From Clostridiales bacterium (lineage in GTDB: Bacteria; Bacillota; Clostridia; UBA1381): a DNA stretch of 64,000 nucleotides. Shown here in pieces: positions 8,717 through 18,281 of this stretch. The position numbers and the translations under genes were made by a program. The stretch's first letter is position 1. Every line of letters starts with the position of its first letter. The notes beneath the pieces were generated by a model that saw only the letters and a program-made list of their open reading frames with translations, was not told where the DNA came from and made no database searches. The stretch covers positions 33,011 through 97,010 of the forward strand of contig JAQXZB010000037.1 in assembly GCA_029226975.1 (NCBI GenBank). The letters run 5' to 3'.

Positions 8717-9121
8717 TTATGCAGTAATTCCAAATTTTATATTTAAAACGCGGGTGGTTTTGATATAATACAGTATGGGAGGAATAAAAAGCAAAAGCTT
8801 TTGCAGCACTGCCTTTTTTCCGGAAATGATAAGAAAAATCGTAACGGAAGCAAGGAGCAGTGCATTTCCCAAATTATACAGCACCACAATATCGGCAATA
8901 TGTATTTTAAGATGCAGCACGATATAATAGCCCGCTTTTTCAAGAAGTCCCGACTGGAGCGAGTAATTGTAGTTGATTATGATATTGTAAATAAGGAGCG
9001 CGATAACTATGGTATATGAGCTTATCTGGTACGCGCCCAAGGACCATACAAGCAGATTTTTGCCCTTAAAAAGCGCGAAAAGCAATATCGCAAGCAAGAT
9101 AATGGAATATATTAAAAGCAT
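8717..9121 (-). CDS. Membrane-sensor N-terminal part of the same histidine kinase
   Basis: A 134-residue hydrophobic protein with about four membrane helices (LLIYSIILLAILLFALF; ISSYTIVIALLIYNIII; VLYNLGNALLLASVTIFLII; LLLFIPPILYYI). I start it at ATG 9121 because GGAG lies 7 bases ahead; the track uses a TTG at 9142. Alone it matches nothing I recognise, but in size, strand and topology it is what is missing from the downstream kinase ORF. The two reading frames overlap and would join with a single-base insertion at about 8732-8736. Either the gene is broken, the base is an assembly error, or the two are genuinely separate coupled genes. The 225 bases between 9122 and 9346 hold no gene. Confidence 0.65.
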   Translation of the reverse strand: MLLIYSIILLAILLFALFKGKNLLVWSLGAYQISSYTIVIALLIYNIIINYNYSLQSGLLEKAGYYIVLHLKIHIADIVVLYNLGNALLLASVTIFLIISGKKAVLQKLLLFIPPILYYIKTTRVLNIKFGITA

Positions 9122-9346
9122 ATCAGCCGCTCCTTTGTACAAATTTTATTGTAATAAGTATATCACAAGATATGGCGTTAGTCGAGAATTTTTAGCAGGG
9201 GACAAGCGGCAAAATTTTTGTTGGGAAAAACCTAAACGCATTGCTTGAAAAAAACATTACTATGCAAAATGGTAAAAATATGCTATTATTTGAATGATAA
9301 ATTAAGCAATTATATCATTTGAGATGATACAGAACGGAGGTTCACC

Positions 9347-11020
9347 ATGAGAATAAAAACAGCAATCATATCGATGGCGCTTGCAATATTGCTCGGTGCA
9401 TCGGCGCAGGCTTCACAGCCCTATGTCGAAACTGTGCCGGGTGAGGTTTACAGCCGTATAAGCGGAAGCGTGACACCGGCGGATTTGGGATATAGCGAGG
9501 ATCAGATAAGAAACCGCGCGCCTTACACGCCGATGCAGATAAGCATATCGATTACCGACCCTCAAAACGGGGAGCTGCTTTGGGCAAATCAGCTTAGTGC
9601 GGACGATGGGGGAAATTATGAGGTTAATTTCATTCTTCCGGTTGATGACGGAAATTACATAATAAAGCTTTACTGCGCCTACAGCAAGGTTTACGAGGGC
9701 GAATTTGCCTATCATGACGGAACGATAGACGGCTTTAATCAGCTTGCCCCACAGGGCAATGCCGGGGAACTGGAAAGCTACATGAGAGCCAATGCAAAGT
9801 ACATGGGACTGGATTTGGCGCAGTTTGTACAGTTTACCGACTCGGAAAGAACCGCCCTGGTTGAGGGATTGGCCCTAAAAGCTCCCTTTGAGTCAAAGGC
9901 ACAGCTGGGAACAGAGCTTAAATCCGCGGTATTCTATACCGGTCTTACAACCGTAACCTTAAGCGATGAGGAAAAGTCAAAGCTTTTGTATGATTATATT
10001 GACGAGCAGGGCGAGGAATATAGTGAGATAGGCATGTTTATAAAGGATAAGGGCATAGCGATAACCGTTATAGACCTGTACAATGCCGGCGGCTATGACA
10101 GCCTTAAGGATGCTCTTTATGAGCTGGCAATGAGGGCTTTTATTGAAAAGAAGGTAAACAACATATATGACCTGGAAGCGCTGTTTGAAAACAACCTCTT
10201 TAAAATTCCGGAGGATACATTAAAGGAATACCAAGACGCTTCATATAAAACCGCGGCTTTGACACTGCTTTACAACAGGCGTGAGAATATAAAGACAACC
10301 GGGGATTTGGCAAATGCTCTAAAAACCGCATTGACCGAAGCTAAAAACGCACAGAGCACTCCCGCACCTACAGCCCGTCCAAGCGGCGGAGGCGGCGGCG
10401 GAGGAGGCGGCGGTGTAAGCACCCATACCGTACCCGTGCCGGTACAAACCCCGAAGCCGACACCGACACCTTCACCGAGCATAAGATTTAACGATATAGG
10501 CGCATACGCATGGGCGGAGCCTGCCATAAACGCACTTTCAAAAAAGGGTGCAATAAGCGGCTATGATGACGGAAGCTTTAAGCCCGGCGGCGAAATAAAG
10601 CGTGAGGAATTTATAAAAATTGTTGCGGGCGCTTTCGGTATTAAATCCGAAAAGGGCGGCGCGGCTGAATTTGAAGATGTTAAGGAAAGCGACTGGTACT
10701 ATGAAGCCGTTAAGGCTTGCCGCGAGCATAACATAACGGACGGAATTTCCGATACGGTGTTCGGAGTGGGCAGGGCGGTAACAAGGCAGGAGGCTGCGGC
10801 CGTTTTGTCAAGAATACTAAAGCCCGGGGCTTACAACGGTGAAGCCTTTGCCGATGACAGCTCCATTGCGGACTGGGCAAGGGACGGAGTGTATGGGCTA
10901 AAGGCGTTGGGTGTGCTTGACGGTTATGAGGATAATACCATTAGACCCCAACAGCGGCTTAACCGCGCGGAGGCTGCCAAGATTATTTACGGCTCAATGA
11001 AGCTTAATGAGGAGGAATAA
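9347..11020 (+). CDS. Secreted S-layer homology (SLH) protein with Gly-rich hinge
   Basis: 557 residues. Signal peptide at 1-24 (RIKTAIISMALAILLGASAQA); an N-terminal beta-rich domain of about 85 residues; a helical middle region (150-340); a Gly-rich hinge containing ten consecutive Gly, followed by a Pro/Thr-rich spacer; then three SLH domains (about 375-430, 435-495, 500-557; cores NDIGAYAWAEPAINAL, EDVKESDWYYEAVKA, DDSSIADWARDGVYGL). SLH triplets anchor proteins to pyruvylated secondary cell-wall polymer. What the N-terminal part binds is unknown. SD ACGGAGG precedes the ATG. It is followed 3 bp later by another surface protein and then a secreted glycoside hydrolase, presumably one operon. 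Confidence 0.88.
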   Translation: MRIKTAIISMALAILLGASAQASQPYVETVPGEVYSRISGSVTPADLGYSEDQIRNRAPYTPMQISISITDPQNGELLWANQLSADDGGNYEVNFILPVDDGNYIIKLYCAYSKVYEGEFAYHDGTIDGFNQLAPQGNAGELESYMRANAKYMGLDLAQFVQFTDSERTALVEGLALKAPFESKAQLGTELKSAVFYTGLTTVTLSDEEKSKLLYDYIDEQGEEYSEIGMFIKDKGIAITVIDLYNAGGYDSLKDALYELAMRAFIEKKVNNIYDLEALFENNLFKIPEDTLKEYQDASYKTAALTLLYNRRENIKTTGDLANALKTALTEAKNAQSTPAPTARPSGGGGGGGGGGVSTHTVPVPVQTPKPTPTPSPSIRFNDIGAYAWAEPAINALSKKGAISGYDDGSFKPGGEIKREEFIKIVAGAFGIKSEKGGAAEFEDVKESDWYYEAVKACREHNITDGISDTVFGVGRAVTRQEAAAVLSRILKPGAYNGEAFADDSSIADWARDGVYGLKALGVLDGYEDNTIRPQQRLNRAEAAKIIYGSMKLNEEE

Positions 11021-11023
11021 ATC

Positions 11024-13870
11024 GTGAAAAATAAATTCAGAAGATTTATATCGGCTGCCGCCATTGTGTGCCTGATTGCGGGAATGTTTGTAATGCCGGC
11101 GGCGGCACAGGACGAGGATAAATTTGAGGCTCAAAAAAAGCTTCTTTCGGATTTGGGCATATTAAAAATCGAGATTACAGACCCCGAAGCGGCTCTAAGC
11201 CGCGGACAGTTTGCGGATATGGCAATGAGGACATATTACAAGGAACTGCCCTCATATCAAAAGGCGTCCACCTTTAACGATGTTATTCCCAATTACGAAT
11301 ACAAGGACGCAGTTGAGGCGGGATATGCAAGCAACATAATCCGCGGCGTTGAGGACAATGTTTTCGGCGTGGATATGACCCTTACGCCGGGTTCGGCGAT
11401 CACTATAATGCTTAGGATTTTAAATTACGAAAAATGGATTGAAGCGGCGGGGGATTATAACCTGCATTACCTTGACACCGCAAGAGAAATCGGGCTTATA
11501 AGCGGCATTGACCTTAAAAAAGAGGAGCTGAGCTTTAAAGAAGCCGTAAAGCTTATATATAATGCCATAGAGATAGCACCCTTAAAGCTTTCCTCGGCAA
11601 AGCCCGGTGAAGCGGAGTATATTAAGGATAAAAACACAACCCTCATCTACGAACGTCTGGGAATAGACCAGAGAAAGGGTATTGTAACCGATAATTTTTA
11701 TGTATCTCTCAGCGGCGGTGAGGGCGTCGGCATAGGAAATGTCCGAGTTGACGGAATAGATTACAAGGCGGGCAAAAGCGGAGCGGAAAATTTCATAGGC
11801 TACAGCGTCCGCATATATTTTGACGAGGACACAAACACCATACTTCACATAAGGGACAATAACAGCGAGCTGACGGTTATTGACCACACAAGCGACTGCG
11901 CATGGAATAACGGAAGTATTCATTATTACAATGCAAACGGCGGCGGACGTGATGTATATGTGGGAGCGGACGCGATTGTCATATATAACGGAAAGCTTGT
12001 AAGAAGCGGTCAGTTTGACCCGTCTCTGTTTGATTTGGATTTGGGAACGATAACGATTATAAAAAAGTCCTTTGAAAACCACACAGTCGTTGTAATACAG
12101 TCCTATAAGGACACAGTATCAGACCGTTTGGTAGAGAATGACGACGGATTTGTATTTGTGGATAAATTCAATGCAGAGCGAAATATTTACATTGACGATG
12201 AGGATAATTTCTATATAAGTGACGAAAACGGCGCGCCCATGGAGCTTGGCGGCGTTGCAAAGGAATCGGTTATATCCGCGGCGATAAGCCTTGACGGACA
12301 GATAGGAAGCTTAATCGTAAATACCGGCACAAGCAAAATTTCCCAGGCATATGTGATTTCAGCCGCAGAGGACAGCGCACTGCTTAAAACCTATAATGAA
12401 TCCATACATACCTATGAGGAAAAGACCTATGAATATACAAAATATTTCAAGGAAATAAACAAGGAAGAAAACAACGTAAAGCCCGGCAGGGAATGTACGG
12501 TATATCTTGACGTATTCGGCAAGGCGGCGTATATTTCGGCGGATACGGATATGTCGGATTTTTACGCCTATATTATAAAAGCGTCCTATGACGATGTGAA
12601 TACCGATGAACCGGTTACATTGAAGCTGTTTAGAGATGACGGCAAGGTGGCCGATTATAAAATGGCAAAGGCGGTGCAGATAGACGGAATAAGCTGTAAA
12701 AAGAAAAATGCCGATGAAATTGTGAATTTACTGGGAATTAACAATGGGGACAAATCGGGGCTTGCTTATATAAGCCTGACCTTTGATTCCGAAATAAAGG
12801 AAATAGACACCTGTCCCGAGGAAAATTCCGCAAGAGAGGCGGACTATTCCTTATATAAAACAGACCGTGAGGCAAAGGACACCATGTACAAGATTGAGGC
12901 GGGGGCTTCGGCATGGACACCGACCTTTACGGACAGAAACCGTTATTCAAGCGATACAAAATCCTTTGACGCGGGAATTTTAATGGACTCGTCAACAAAA
13001 ATCATGGCAGTGCCAAGAGAATGTAAGGACGCGGACAGATTTAAGCTGATTACCAGCGCATCATTTATAAACGACCGCGAATACAAGGTAAAGGCCTATG
13101 GCAGATCGGACGATAAGGTAACGGCTGATGTGGTTATATACGAATACTGGAGCCGCTATGACCCGCTGAAGGAAAATGCGGAGGTTGTGGGCGCAAATTA
13201 TTTTGCAAGAGTTCCCTTCCAAAGAAGCTATGACTGCACAACAGCTATTGTAACCGATGTAAGCGAAAAGCTTAATACCGATACAAACGAGATAGAAAAG
13301 TGCGTAACCATGACCACCATACCCGGCGGAACAGAGGTTTCGTATTTTGCGGAAAATGAGCTTTTGGAGGGTATATGCCGAGGACAGATTACAAGATTTA
13401 TGACTGTGGGCGGAGCGTTATGCTATATCGAAAATGTATATGACATACCCACGCGGGAATTTAACAAGGAGGCGAGAATTATGAGATGGCAGAGCAATCC
13501 CCTTGTATATTCCTATTATCTTGAAGATAACGATACTTATCTTGTAGACAGCGGCGGTGCCTATTCGACAGGCACTGCTGACAACCCAACCTATTCCATT
13601 GCAAGAGCCAAGGTGATGAACTGCTCAAAAACGCATTTGGCATTTATTACCCGCGGCAAATACGATGAAATGGGCGACAGTGTTCCCCAAAATGACTGGA
13701 AGATATACGAATGTTCTACGGCAAAGGTGTTTACATATAACGAAAGAAGCGGAGAGGTTCTAAAGAAAACCTTGGAGGATATTATATCCGTTGACGAAAG
13801 CACTCTTAAAAATTCGGAAATAGTTGTTATAACAAAGAATAGAAGAGCGCTGGGAATAATTCTATATTAA
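11024..13870 (+). CDS. Large secreted protein with N-terminal SLH-like repeats
   Basis: 948 residues starting at a GTG directly after GAGGAGG. Signal peptide with AMA-like cleavage region (FVMPAAAQ, about residue 28). Residues 30-185 contain two to three divergent SLH-like repeats (LSRGQFADMAMRTYYKE; AGYASNIIRGVEDNVFGVD; AREIGLISGIDLKKEEL). The remaining 750 residues are beta-rich and I do not recognise them; the pattern of short strands and Asp/Asn-rich turns suggests repeated beta domains. Between an SLH anchor protein and a secreted glycoside hydrolase, it is probably a cell-surface scaffold or polysaccharide-binding component, but that is inference from position. Confidence 0.75.
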   Translation: MKNKFRRFISAAAIVCLIAGMFVMPAAAQDEDKFEAQKKLLSDLGILKIEITDPEAALSRGQFADMAMRTYYKELPSYQKASTFNDVIPNYEYKDAVEAGYASNIIRGVEDNVFGVDMTLTPGSAITIMLRILNYEKWIEAAGDYNLHYLDTAREIGLISGIDLKKEELSFKEAVKLIYNAIEIAPLKLSSAKPGEAEYIKDKNTTLIYERLGIDQRKGIVTDNFYVSLSGGEGVGIGNVRVDGIDYKAGKSGAENFIGYSVRIYFDEDTNTILHIRDNNSELTVIDHTSDCAWNNGSIHYYNANGGGRDVYVGADAIVIYNGKLVRSGQFDPSLFDLDLGTITIIKKSFENHTVVVIQSYKDTVSDRLVENDDGFVFVDKFNAERNIYIDDEDNFYISDENGAPMELGGVAKESVISAAISLDGQIGSLIVNTGTSKISQAYVISAAEDSALLKTYNESIHTYEEKTYEYTKYFKEINKEENNVKPGRECTVYLDVFGKAAYISADTDMSDFYAYIIKASYDDVNTDEPVTLKLFRDDGKVADYKMAKAVQIDGISCKKKNADEIVNLLGINNGDKSGLAYISLTFDSEIKEIDTCPEENSAREADYSLYKTDREAKDTMYKIEAGASAWTPTFTDRNRYSSDTKSFDAGILMDSSTKIMAVPRECKDADRFKLITSASFINDREYKVKAYGRSDDKVTADVVIYEYWSRYDPLKENAEVVGANYFARVPFQRSYDCTTAIVTDVSEKLNTDTNEIEKCVTMTTIPGGTEVSYFAENELLEGICRGQITRFMTVGGALCYIENVYDIPTREFNKEARIMRWQSNPLVYSYYLEDNDTYLVDSGGAYSTGTADNPTYSIARAKVMNCSKTHLAFITRGKYDEMGDSVPQNDWKIYECSTAKVFTYNERSGEVLKKTLEDIISVDESTLKNSEIVVITKNRRALGIILY

Positions 13871-13895
13871 GCCTTTGGCTTTAGAGGAGATTGTC

Positions 13896-16800
13896 ATGTT
13901 AAAGAAATTAAAGGTATTAACGGCGTTTGTTACTGCCGTATCGCTTGCGGCGGCCTCCCTTTGCCCGGTATTTGCCCGGGAGGAGGACGCCTTGGAGGAA
14001 CAAATAACGGTGGAGGAAGCCGCGGATAATTCTCTTATTTATTACTACAATATGCATAGGCTAAGAAACCAAGGAGAGATGAGCAATATAAGCGAGTCCG
14101 ACAACGGTCTGAGAGAGAGCGGCGGCGTGTTCTATACAGAGCTTGCGGCGGCACAGGATTATTTGGGTGTTACATATAAATGGGACGGAGCAAGCTCTTC
14201 CGTAATCCTTGATGACGGTGAGGACAGCTGTGCGGTAAAATGCGTGGATTTGTCGGAGGTTGAGGAGGAAGGCACAGTCGGATTTTTCATGGGCGAGTAT
14301 CTGTACATACCCGTAAAGGTCATTGCCGAGGGCATGGGCTGGCATTATTATCAAAATTCCGATTTGTGGGCAGTAAGCAAGAAAACTCCCATTGACGAGC
14401 TTTTCGGCAAGGAGAAGGACGCGGAGCTGTTAAATTTGGGAAAAACAACCGTAATCGACCTGGATTTTGAGGAGGAAAAGCCGGAGTTTAAAAAGGGCTA
14501 CTGGAACGGCGCTTCCGAGGGCAGCTTTGCAAAGCCCATAGGAGTTGTTACGGAGGAGGGTAATTCCTATCTTCAGATAGGCGCTTCCACCGCCGGTTAC
14601 GGCGGACCCTATATCCCGCCGGTGGAATTTTTACCAAACACAAAAATACAGCTGGAATTTGACGTTACAAAGAGCGAGGATTTTGAGGGCGCAAGCTTTT
14701 CGGTGCTTATTCAGGGTTTTTATAACGGCGCGTTTAAAACCTATATTGACGGTGTGTATCAAACTCCGACAGACGCAGGGAAATGGGTGCATATCACAAA
14801 GGAGCTTGACTCATCTCAAATTCCTGAGGGTATTTCGGACATAAGATATGTTTTTACAACAACCAACAAAGCCGCAAAAACAGCCGGCGCAATCAAGGTT
14901 GACAATATCGTTGTAAGAACATATCCCGTACCGGTAAGCAATGAGATAACGCCGGAAATTACGGCGGATAAGCTGGGCAACTGGTATATACTGGGCGAAA
15001 CCATAACCATGGCTCCGAAAAACAAGCTGGATACGGAGCAGTATAAGAGTGTGGGTATTGAAATATACGATTCCTGGGACAATATCGTTCACAAGGAAAG
15101 CATTTCAGCAAAGCAGTTTAACGAGGGGTATAAATGGACACCCGATAAGCAGGGCTTTTACGAATACAAGTTCTATACCACCGATAATTACGGCAGAACA
15201 CAGGAGCTTAACGATTTTTATACCGGCACAAACCCCAACACCAAGGAAAAGGTAAAGATTTACCTAAAGCGTCAGGGTGTTGTTGTGGCAAGGTATAAAA
15301 CAAAGCCCATGGAGGAGAGATCGCCGAGACTGGCGGTTTCGGTTGAGGCGGGAAGATACCTAAACCCGGAGATTGCCAACGGACGAAAGAACGGACTTCA
15401 GGGCAATCAGATAGCATTGGCGGATATTTTGGGATTTAGTACAATACGTTTCCACTGGCTGTCGCCGGACGGACTGGCGTATAAAACCCAGTCCCGGGCA
15501 AACGTAAGGCGCGGCGTGTTCGACTTTGCCGAATGGGACCTTTCGGTAAACGACGCAACGGAGCGGGGATTTGATTTGATACTTAATCTTTTGGGAACTC
15601 CCCGTTATGCCGTTCCCTACCGTACAGGCTATACAACGCCCACCGGCAAGGGAATAAACTACTATGCTCCGGTGGATATAAACGCATGGAGAGCCTATGT
15701 GGATTATGCGGTAAACCGATACAAGGACGTGTGCCATATCTGGGAGATATGGAATGAGCCACATGTATACGGCGGCAGTATTTTCTGGCAGGGAATAACC
15801 GAGGACTTTGCCGAGATCCAAAAGGCGGGCTACGAGGCGGTAAAGAAATATCAGCCCGGAGATGAAAGCATTGTGCTTCTGGGCGGTATCGGCGCAAGGC
15901 GTTACACCAACTTCTATGAGGAGCTTGTGCAGACGGATGCGTATGATTATTACGATATGCTGGCAATGCACGGCTGGGACGTTGACCCATGGACATATAA
16001 CAAGATTGCCGAGGATTACGGCAAGGAGGCAAAGCCCATTTGCTCAACGGAAATGCATATGATGCTAAGAGCCTCCGATTCAGAGTATTTGAACAATACG
16101 GAAAAAGAAGAGGCAATGAGATGTATTGTGGAGTTTTTAAAGGACTTTAAGTACGGAGCAAAGTTTACAACCTTCTTTGCGGTAAATCTGCAAAGTAATA
16201 TCGAATGGCTCAAATACTTAAACGAAAACAAGATATACGGTCAGGGCATGGACGGCGGCGCCTATAAGGTGGGAATTTCTCAGCCCAGGTTTGCGGCTAT
16301 TGCAATGAACACCTTCTTTGACACAATGGGCAAGCAGTACGATTATGTTGACGAGTATCTTTTGGCAAACAAAAAGCAAAACGTTGTCCGGGTAAACAAT
16401 AACGGCAAGGATCAGCTTATCGTGTGGAACGTGGGCGGCTCAAAATCCAACACAACCATTCTTTCAAAGCAGATAACCGACTGTGCCGGCGAGGATTTTC
16501 GGATTGTTGACTGGGAGAACAATGATGTGGATGTATCCGATTTGGAGAACATATCCATCAAGCCCGAAACCATGTACTTTATAAGCGGTCTTAACTCCGA
16601 AAAGCTTGATGAGATTGAGTCGGCGCAGGGAGAAGAGCTATACACCGGCAAGGTTTTATACAACAACACCGAAAAGCAAAAGACCGATACGGGAAATATC
16701 CTAAACCATGTAATAACAAACGGCACCACAAGCGCGCTGTTTGACAAAAACAGCTTTGAGCTTAGCAAGGATATTGAATACACCGAGGACAACTGGAGAT

Positions 16801-18011
16801 GGAGAGCCCTTGAGGACGGTGCAAAGCAGGAGGACTTCGGAGCAAAATATGCCCTGTCGGTAACGGACGAGGGAATGTATCTTGTTGTTAAGGTAAATGA
16901 TGCAACGGATAATGCAATTGCAGGCTCACCGGCACAGATGAACCTTAAAGACAGCATACAGTTTGCCTTTGACACCGTAGGTGACCGCAGTGACAACGGC
17001 TATATGGAATGTTATGCGGGTCTTGACAGTACGGGAACTCCGACGGTTTACAAGAAAACCGCACCATATATAGGCGGCGATATTATCTCCGACTTTACAC
17101 CGGGCGATACGGTTATAAAGAACGCAGTATTTAACCGCACCGCAAACGGCTCGGAGATAACATACATGATATTCCTGCCCACAAGGGAAATATATCCCTA
17201 TGAAAAGAACGTATATGAAGCGATGCACCTCTCACTGGCCATAAATCAAAACAACGGTGAAAAGAATATCGGCAGACTTGAGTGGGGCGCAGGACTTGGT
17301 GAGGTAAGATCACCCCTTAAATTCGGAGATGTATGGCTCGATGCCGAGGTTGCAAAAAACAGCGGCGTATATTATCCGCCTTTGGGAATAGGCTGTGACA
17401 AGCCCATATTCGACCTTGAAACCCTTGAATACACCGAGGATATAAACTGGATAAGCGACAACATGAACTGGGTATCCTTGGCGGGAGACGATCCTAACTT
17501 TAAGGCGAAATTTGCCGTAGGCATGACCGAGGAGGGAATGTACCTTGCGGCAGAGGTTGAGGACGATGAGCTGTTCATGGAGACTTCAAGCGGAGGAGGA
17601 TTATGGAACCGCGACAGTATGCAGTTTGCCATGGATTTGAGCTTACGTGGAGCAAGCGAGGACAGAATTGAGGCTCAGTGCGGAAAGGTTACCGGCTTGG
17701 GAGATACGATTTACAAAGAAGCGGCACCCTTCGTTTCGGCGGAAAAGACCCCCGAGGGCTATACTCAGGCGAAGAATGTCATAAGCGGCGGAGTAAAGAA
17801 TATTACAGCCGAGGACGGAAAGATTGTCTACAAGCTGTTTATTCCGGCAAGTGAATTTTATCAGTTTAACATTGCCGAAAACGACTGCATAAAGCTTTCA
17901 CTGCTGTTTAACCAGTACAAGGACGGCAAGCGCTTAGGCTACCTTGAATGGAGCAGCGGTATCGGCGGCAGCAAGAATGCTAAGCAATATGGTATTGTAA
18001 GCTACAGATAA
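13896..18011 (+). CDS. Secreted multidomain glycoside hydrolase (clan GH-A type)
   Basis: 1371 residues from ATG 13896 (SD AGAGGAG; the track starts at an upstream TTG). Order: signal peptide (1-27); a stalk domain like the copper amine oxidase N-terminal domain (about 60-165); a jelly-roll carbohydrate-binding-like domain from about 185 (VIDLDFEEEKPEFKKGYWNG); a (beta/alpha)8 catalytic domain (about 480-790) with acid/base Glu in HIWEIWNEPHVYGG and a candidate nucleophile Glu in PICSTEMHMM; then two tandem CBM9-like domains near the C-terminus (ALSVTDEGMYLVVKVND and AVGMTEEGMYLAAEVED). WEIWNEP resembles GH39 and relatives, but I cannot fix the family. It is probably held outside the cell by its SLH neighbours. 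Confidence 0.82.
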   Translation: MLKKLKVLTAFVTAVSLAAASLCPVFAREEDALEEQITVEEAADNSLIYYYNMHRLRNQGEMSNISESDNGLRESGGVFYTELAAAQDYLGVTYKWDGASSSVILDDGEDSCAVKCVDLSEVEEEGTVGFFMGEYLYIPVKVIAEGMGWHYYQNSDLWAVSKKTPIDELFGKEKDAELLNLGKTTVIDLDFEEEKPEFKKGYWNGASEGSFAKPIGVVTEEGNSYLQIGASTAGYGGPYIPPVEFLPNTKIQLEFDVTKSEDFEGASFSVLIQGFYNGAFKTYIDGVYQTPTDAGKWVHITKELDSSQIPEGISDIRYVFTTTNKAAKTAGAIKVDNIVVRTYPVPVSNEITPEITADKLGNWYILGETITMAPKNKLDTEQYKSVGIEIYDSWDNIVHKESISAKQFNEGYKWTPDKQGFYEYKFYTTDNYGRTQELNDFYTGTNPNTKEKVKIYLKRQGVVVARYKTKPMEERSPRLAVSVEAGRYLNPEIANGRKNGLQGNQIALADILGFSTIRFHWLSPDGLAYKTQSRANVRRGVFDFAEWDLSVNDATERGFDLILNLLGTPRYAVPYRTGYTTPTGKGINYYAPVDINAWRAYVDYAVNRYKDVCHIWEIWNEPHVYGGSIFWQGITEDFAEIQKAGYEAVKKYQPGDESIVLLGGIGARRYTNFYEELVQTDAYDYYDMLAMHGWDVDPWTYNKIAEDYGKEAKPICSTEMHMMLRASDSEYLNNTEKEEAMRCIVEFLKDFKYGAKFTTFFAVNLQSNIEWLKYLNENKIYGQGMDGGAYKVGISQPRFAAIAMNTFFDTMGKQYDYVDEYLLANKKQNVVRVNNNGKDQLIVWNVGGSKSNTTILSKQITDCAGEDFRIVDWENNDVDVSDLENISIKPETMYFISGLNSEKLDEIESAQGEELYTGKVLYNNTEKQKTDTGNILNHVITNGTTSALFDKNSFELSKDIEYTEDNWRWRALEDGAKQEDFGAKYALSVTDEGMYLVVKVNDATDNAIAGSPAQMNLKDSIQFAFDTVGDRSDNGYMECYAGLDSTGTPTVYKKTAPYIGGDIISDFTPGDTVIKNAVFNRTANGSEITYMIFLPTREIYPYEKNVYEAMHLSLAINQNNGEKNIGRLEWGAGLGEVRSPLKFGDVWLDAEVAKNSGVYYPPLGIGCDKPIFDLETLEYTEDINWISDNMNWVSLAGDDPNFKAKFAVGMTEEGMYLAAEVEDDELFMETSSGGGLWNRDSMQFAMDLSLRGASEDRIEAQCGKVTGLGDTIYKEAAPFVSAEKTPEGYTQAKNVISGGVKNITAEDGKIVYKLFIPASEFYQFNIAENDCIKLSLLFNQYKDGKRLGYLEWSSGIGGSKNAKQYGIVSYR

Positions 18012-18177
18012 AAAAGGGGGCACAGCAAAATGCACAGACCGCATAAAGCGAAAAAGTATAGTGAATAAGCCGATTTTAGAACAAAATATAGTTATAACAG
18101 GCTTAATTCTAAGGTAAAAATCGCTTTATGCTATAAACAAACCTCACCACAGGGGCGTCCATGTACGCCTTCGGGCA

Positions 18178-18275
18178 AGGATTTTTAGGCTTAACGCCTA
18201 AAAATCTTCGGTTTGTTCATTCTGCACTATTTTGCCGCACCCCCCAAGAGGCTGTTGCAAATGCAACAGCCTCTT
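18178..18275. other. Two strong hairpins in the 270-bp gap before the GH3 gene
   Basis: GATTTTTAGGC/GCCTAAAAATC (18178-18204, 11 bp) and AAGAGGCTGTTGC/GCAACAGCCTCTT (18246-18275, 13 bp, AAAT loop). They lie between the convergent 3' ends of the glycoside hydrolase and the GH3 gene and probably act as terminators, although T-runs are short. I see no gene in 18012-18281. Confidence 0.6.
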
Positions 18276-18281
18276 TACCTA

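Noticed and set aside
15360-16116. Long minus-strand ORFs inside the glycoside hydrolase
   Set aside because: Shadows of a well-supported gene; no SD and no family pattern.
18049-18068. Very small ORF (MHRPHKAKKYSE) after the glycoside hydrolase
   Set aside because: Twelve codons, no conservation evidence.
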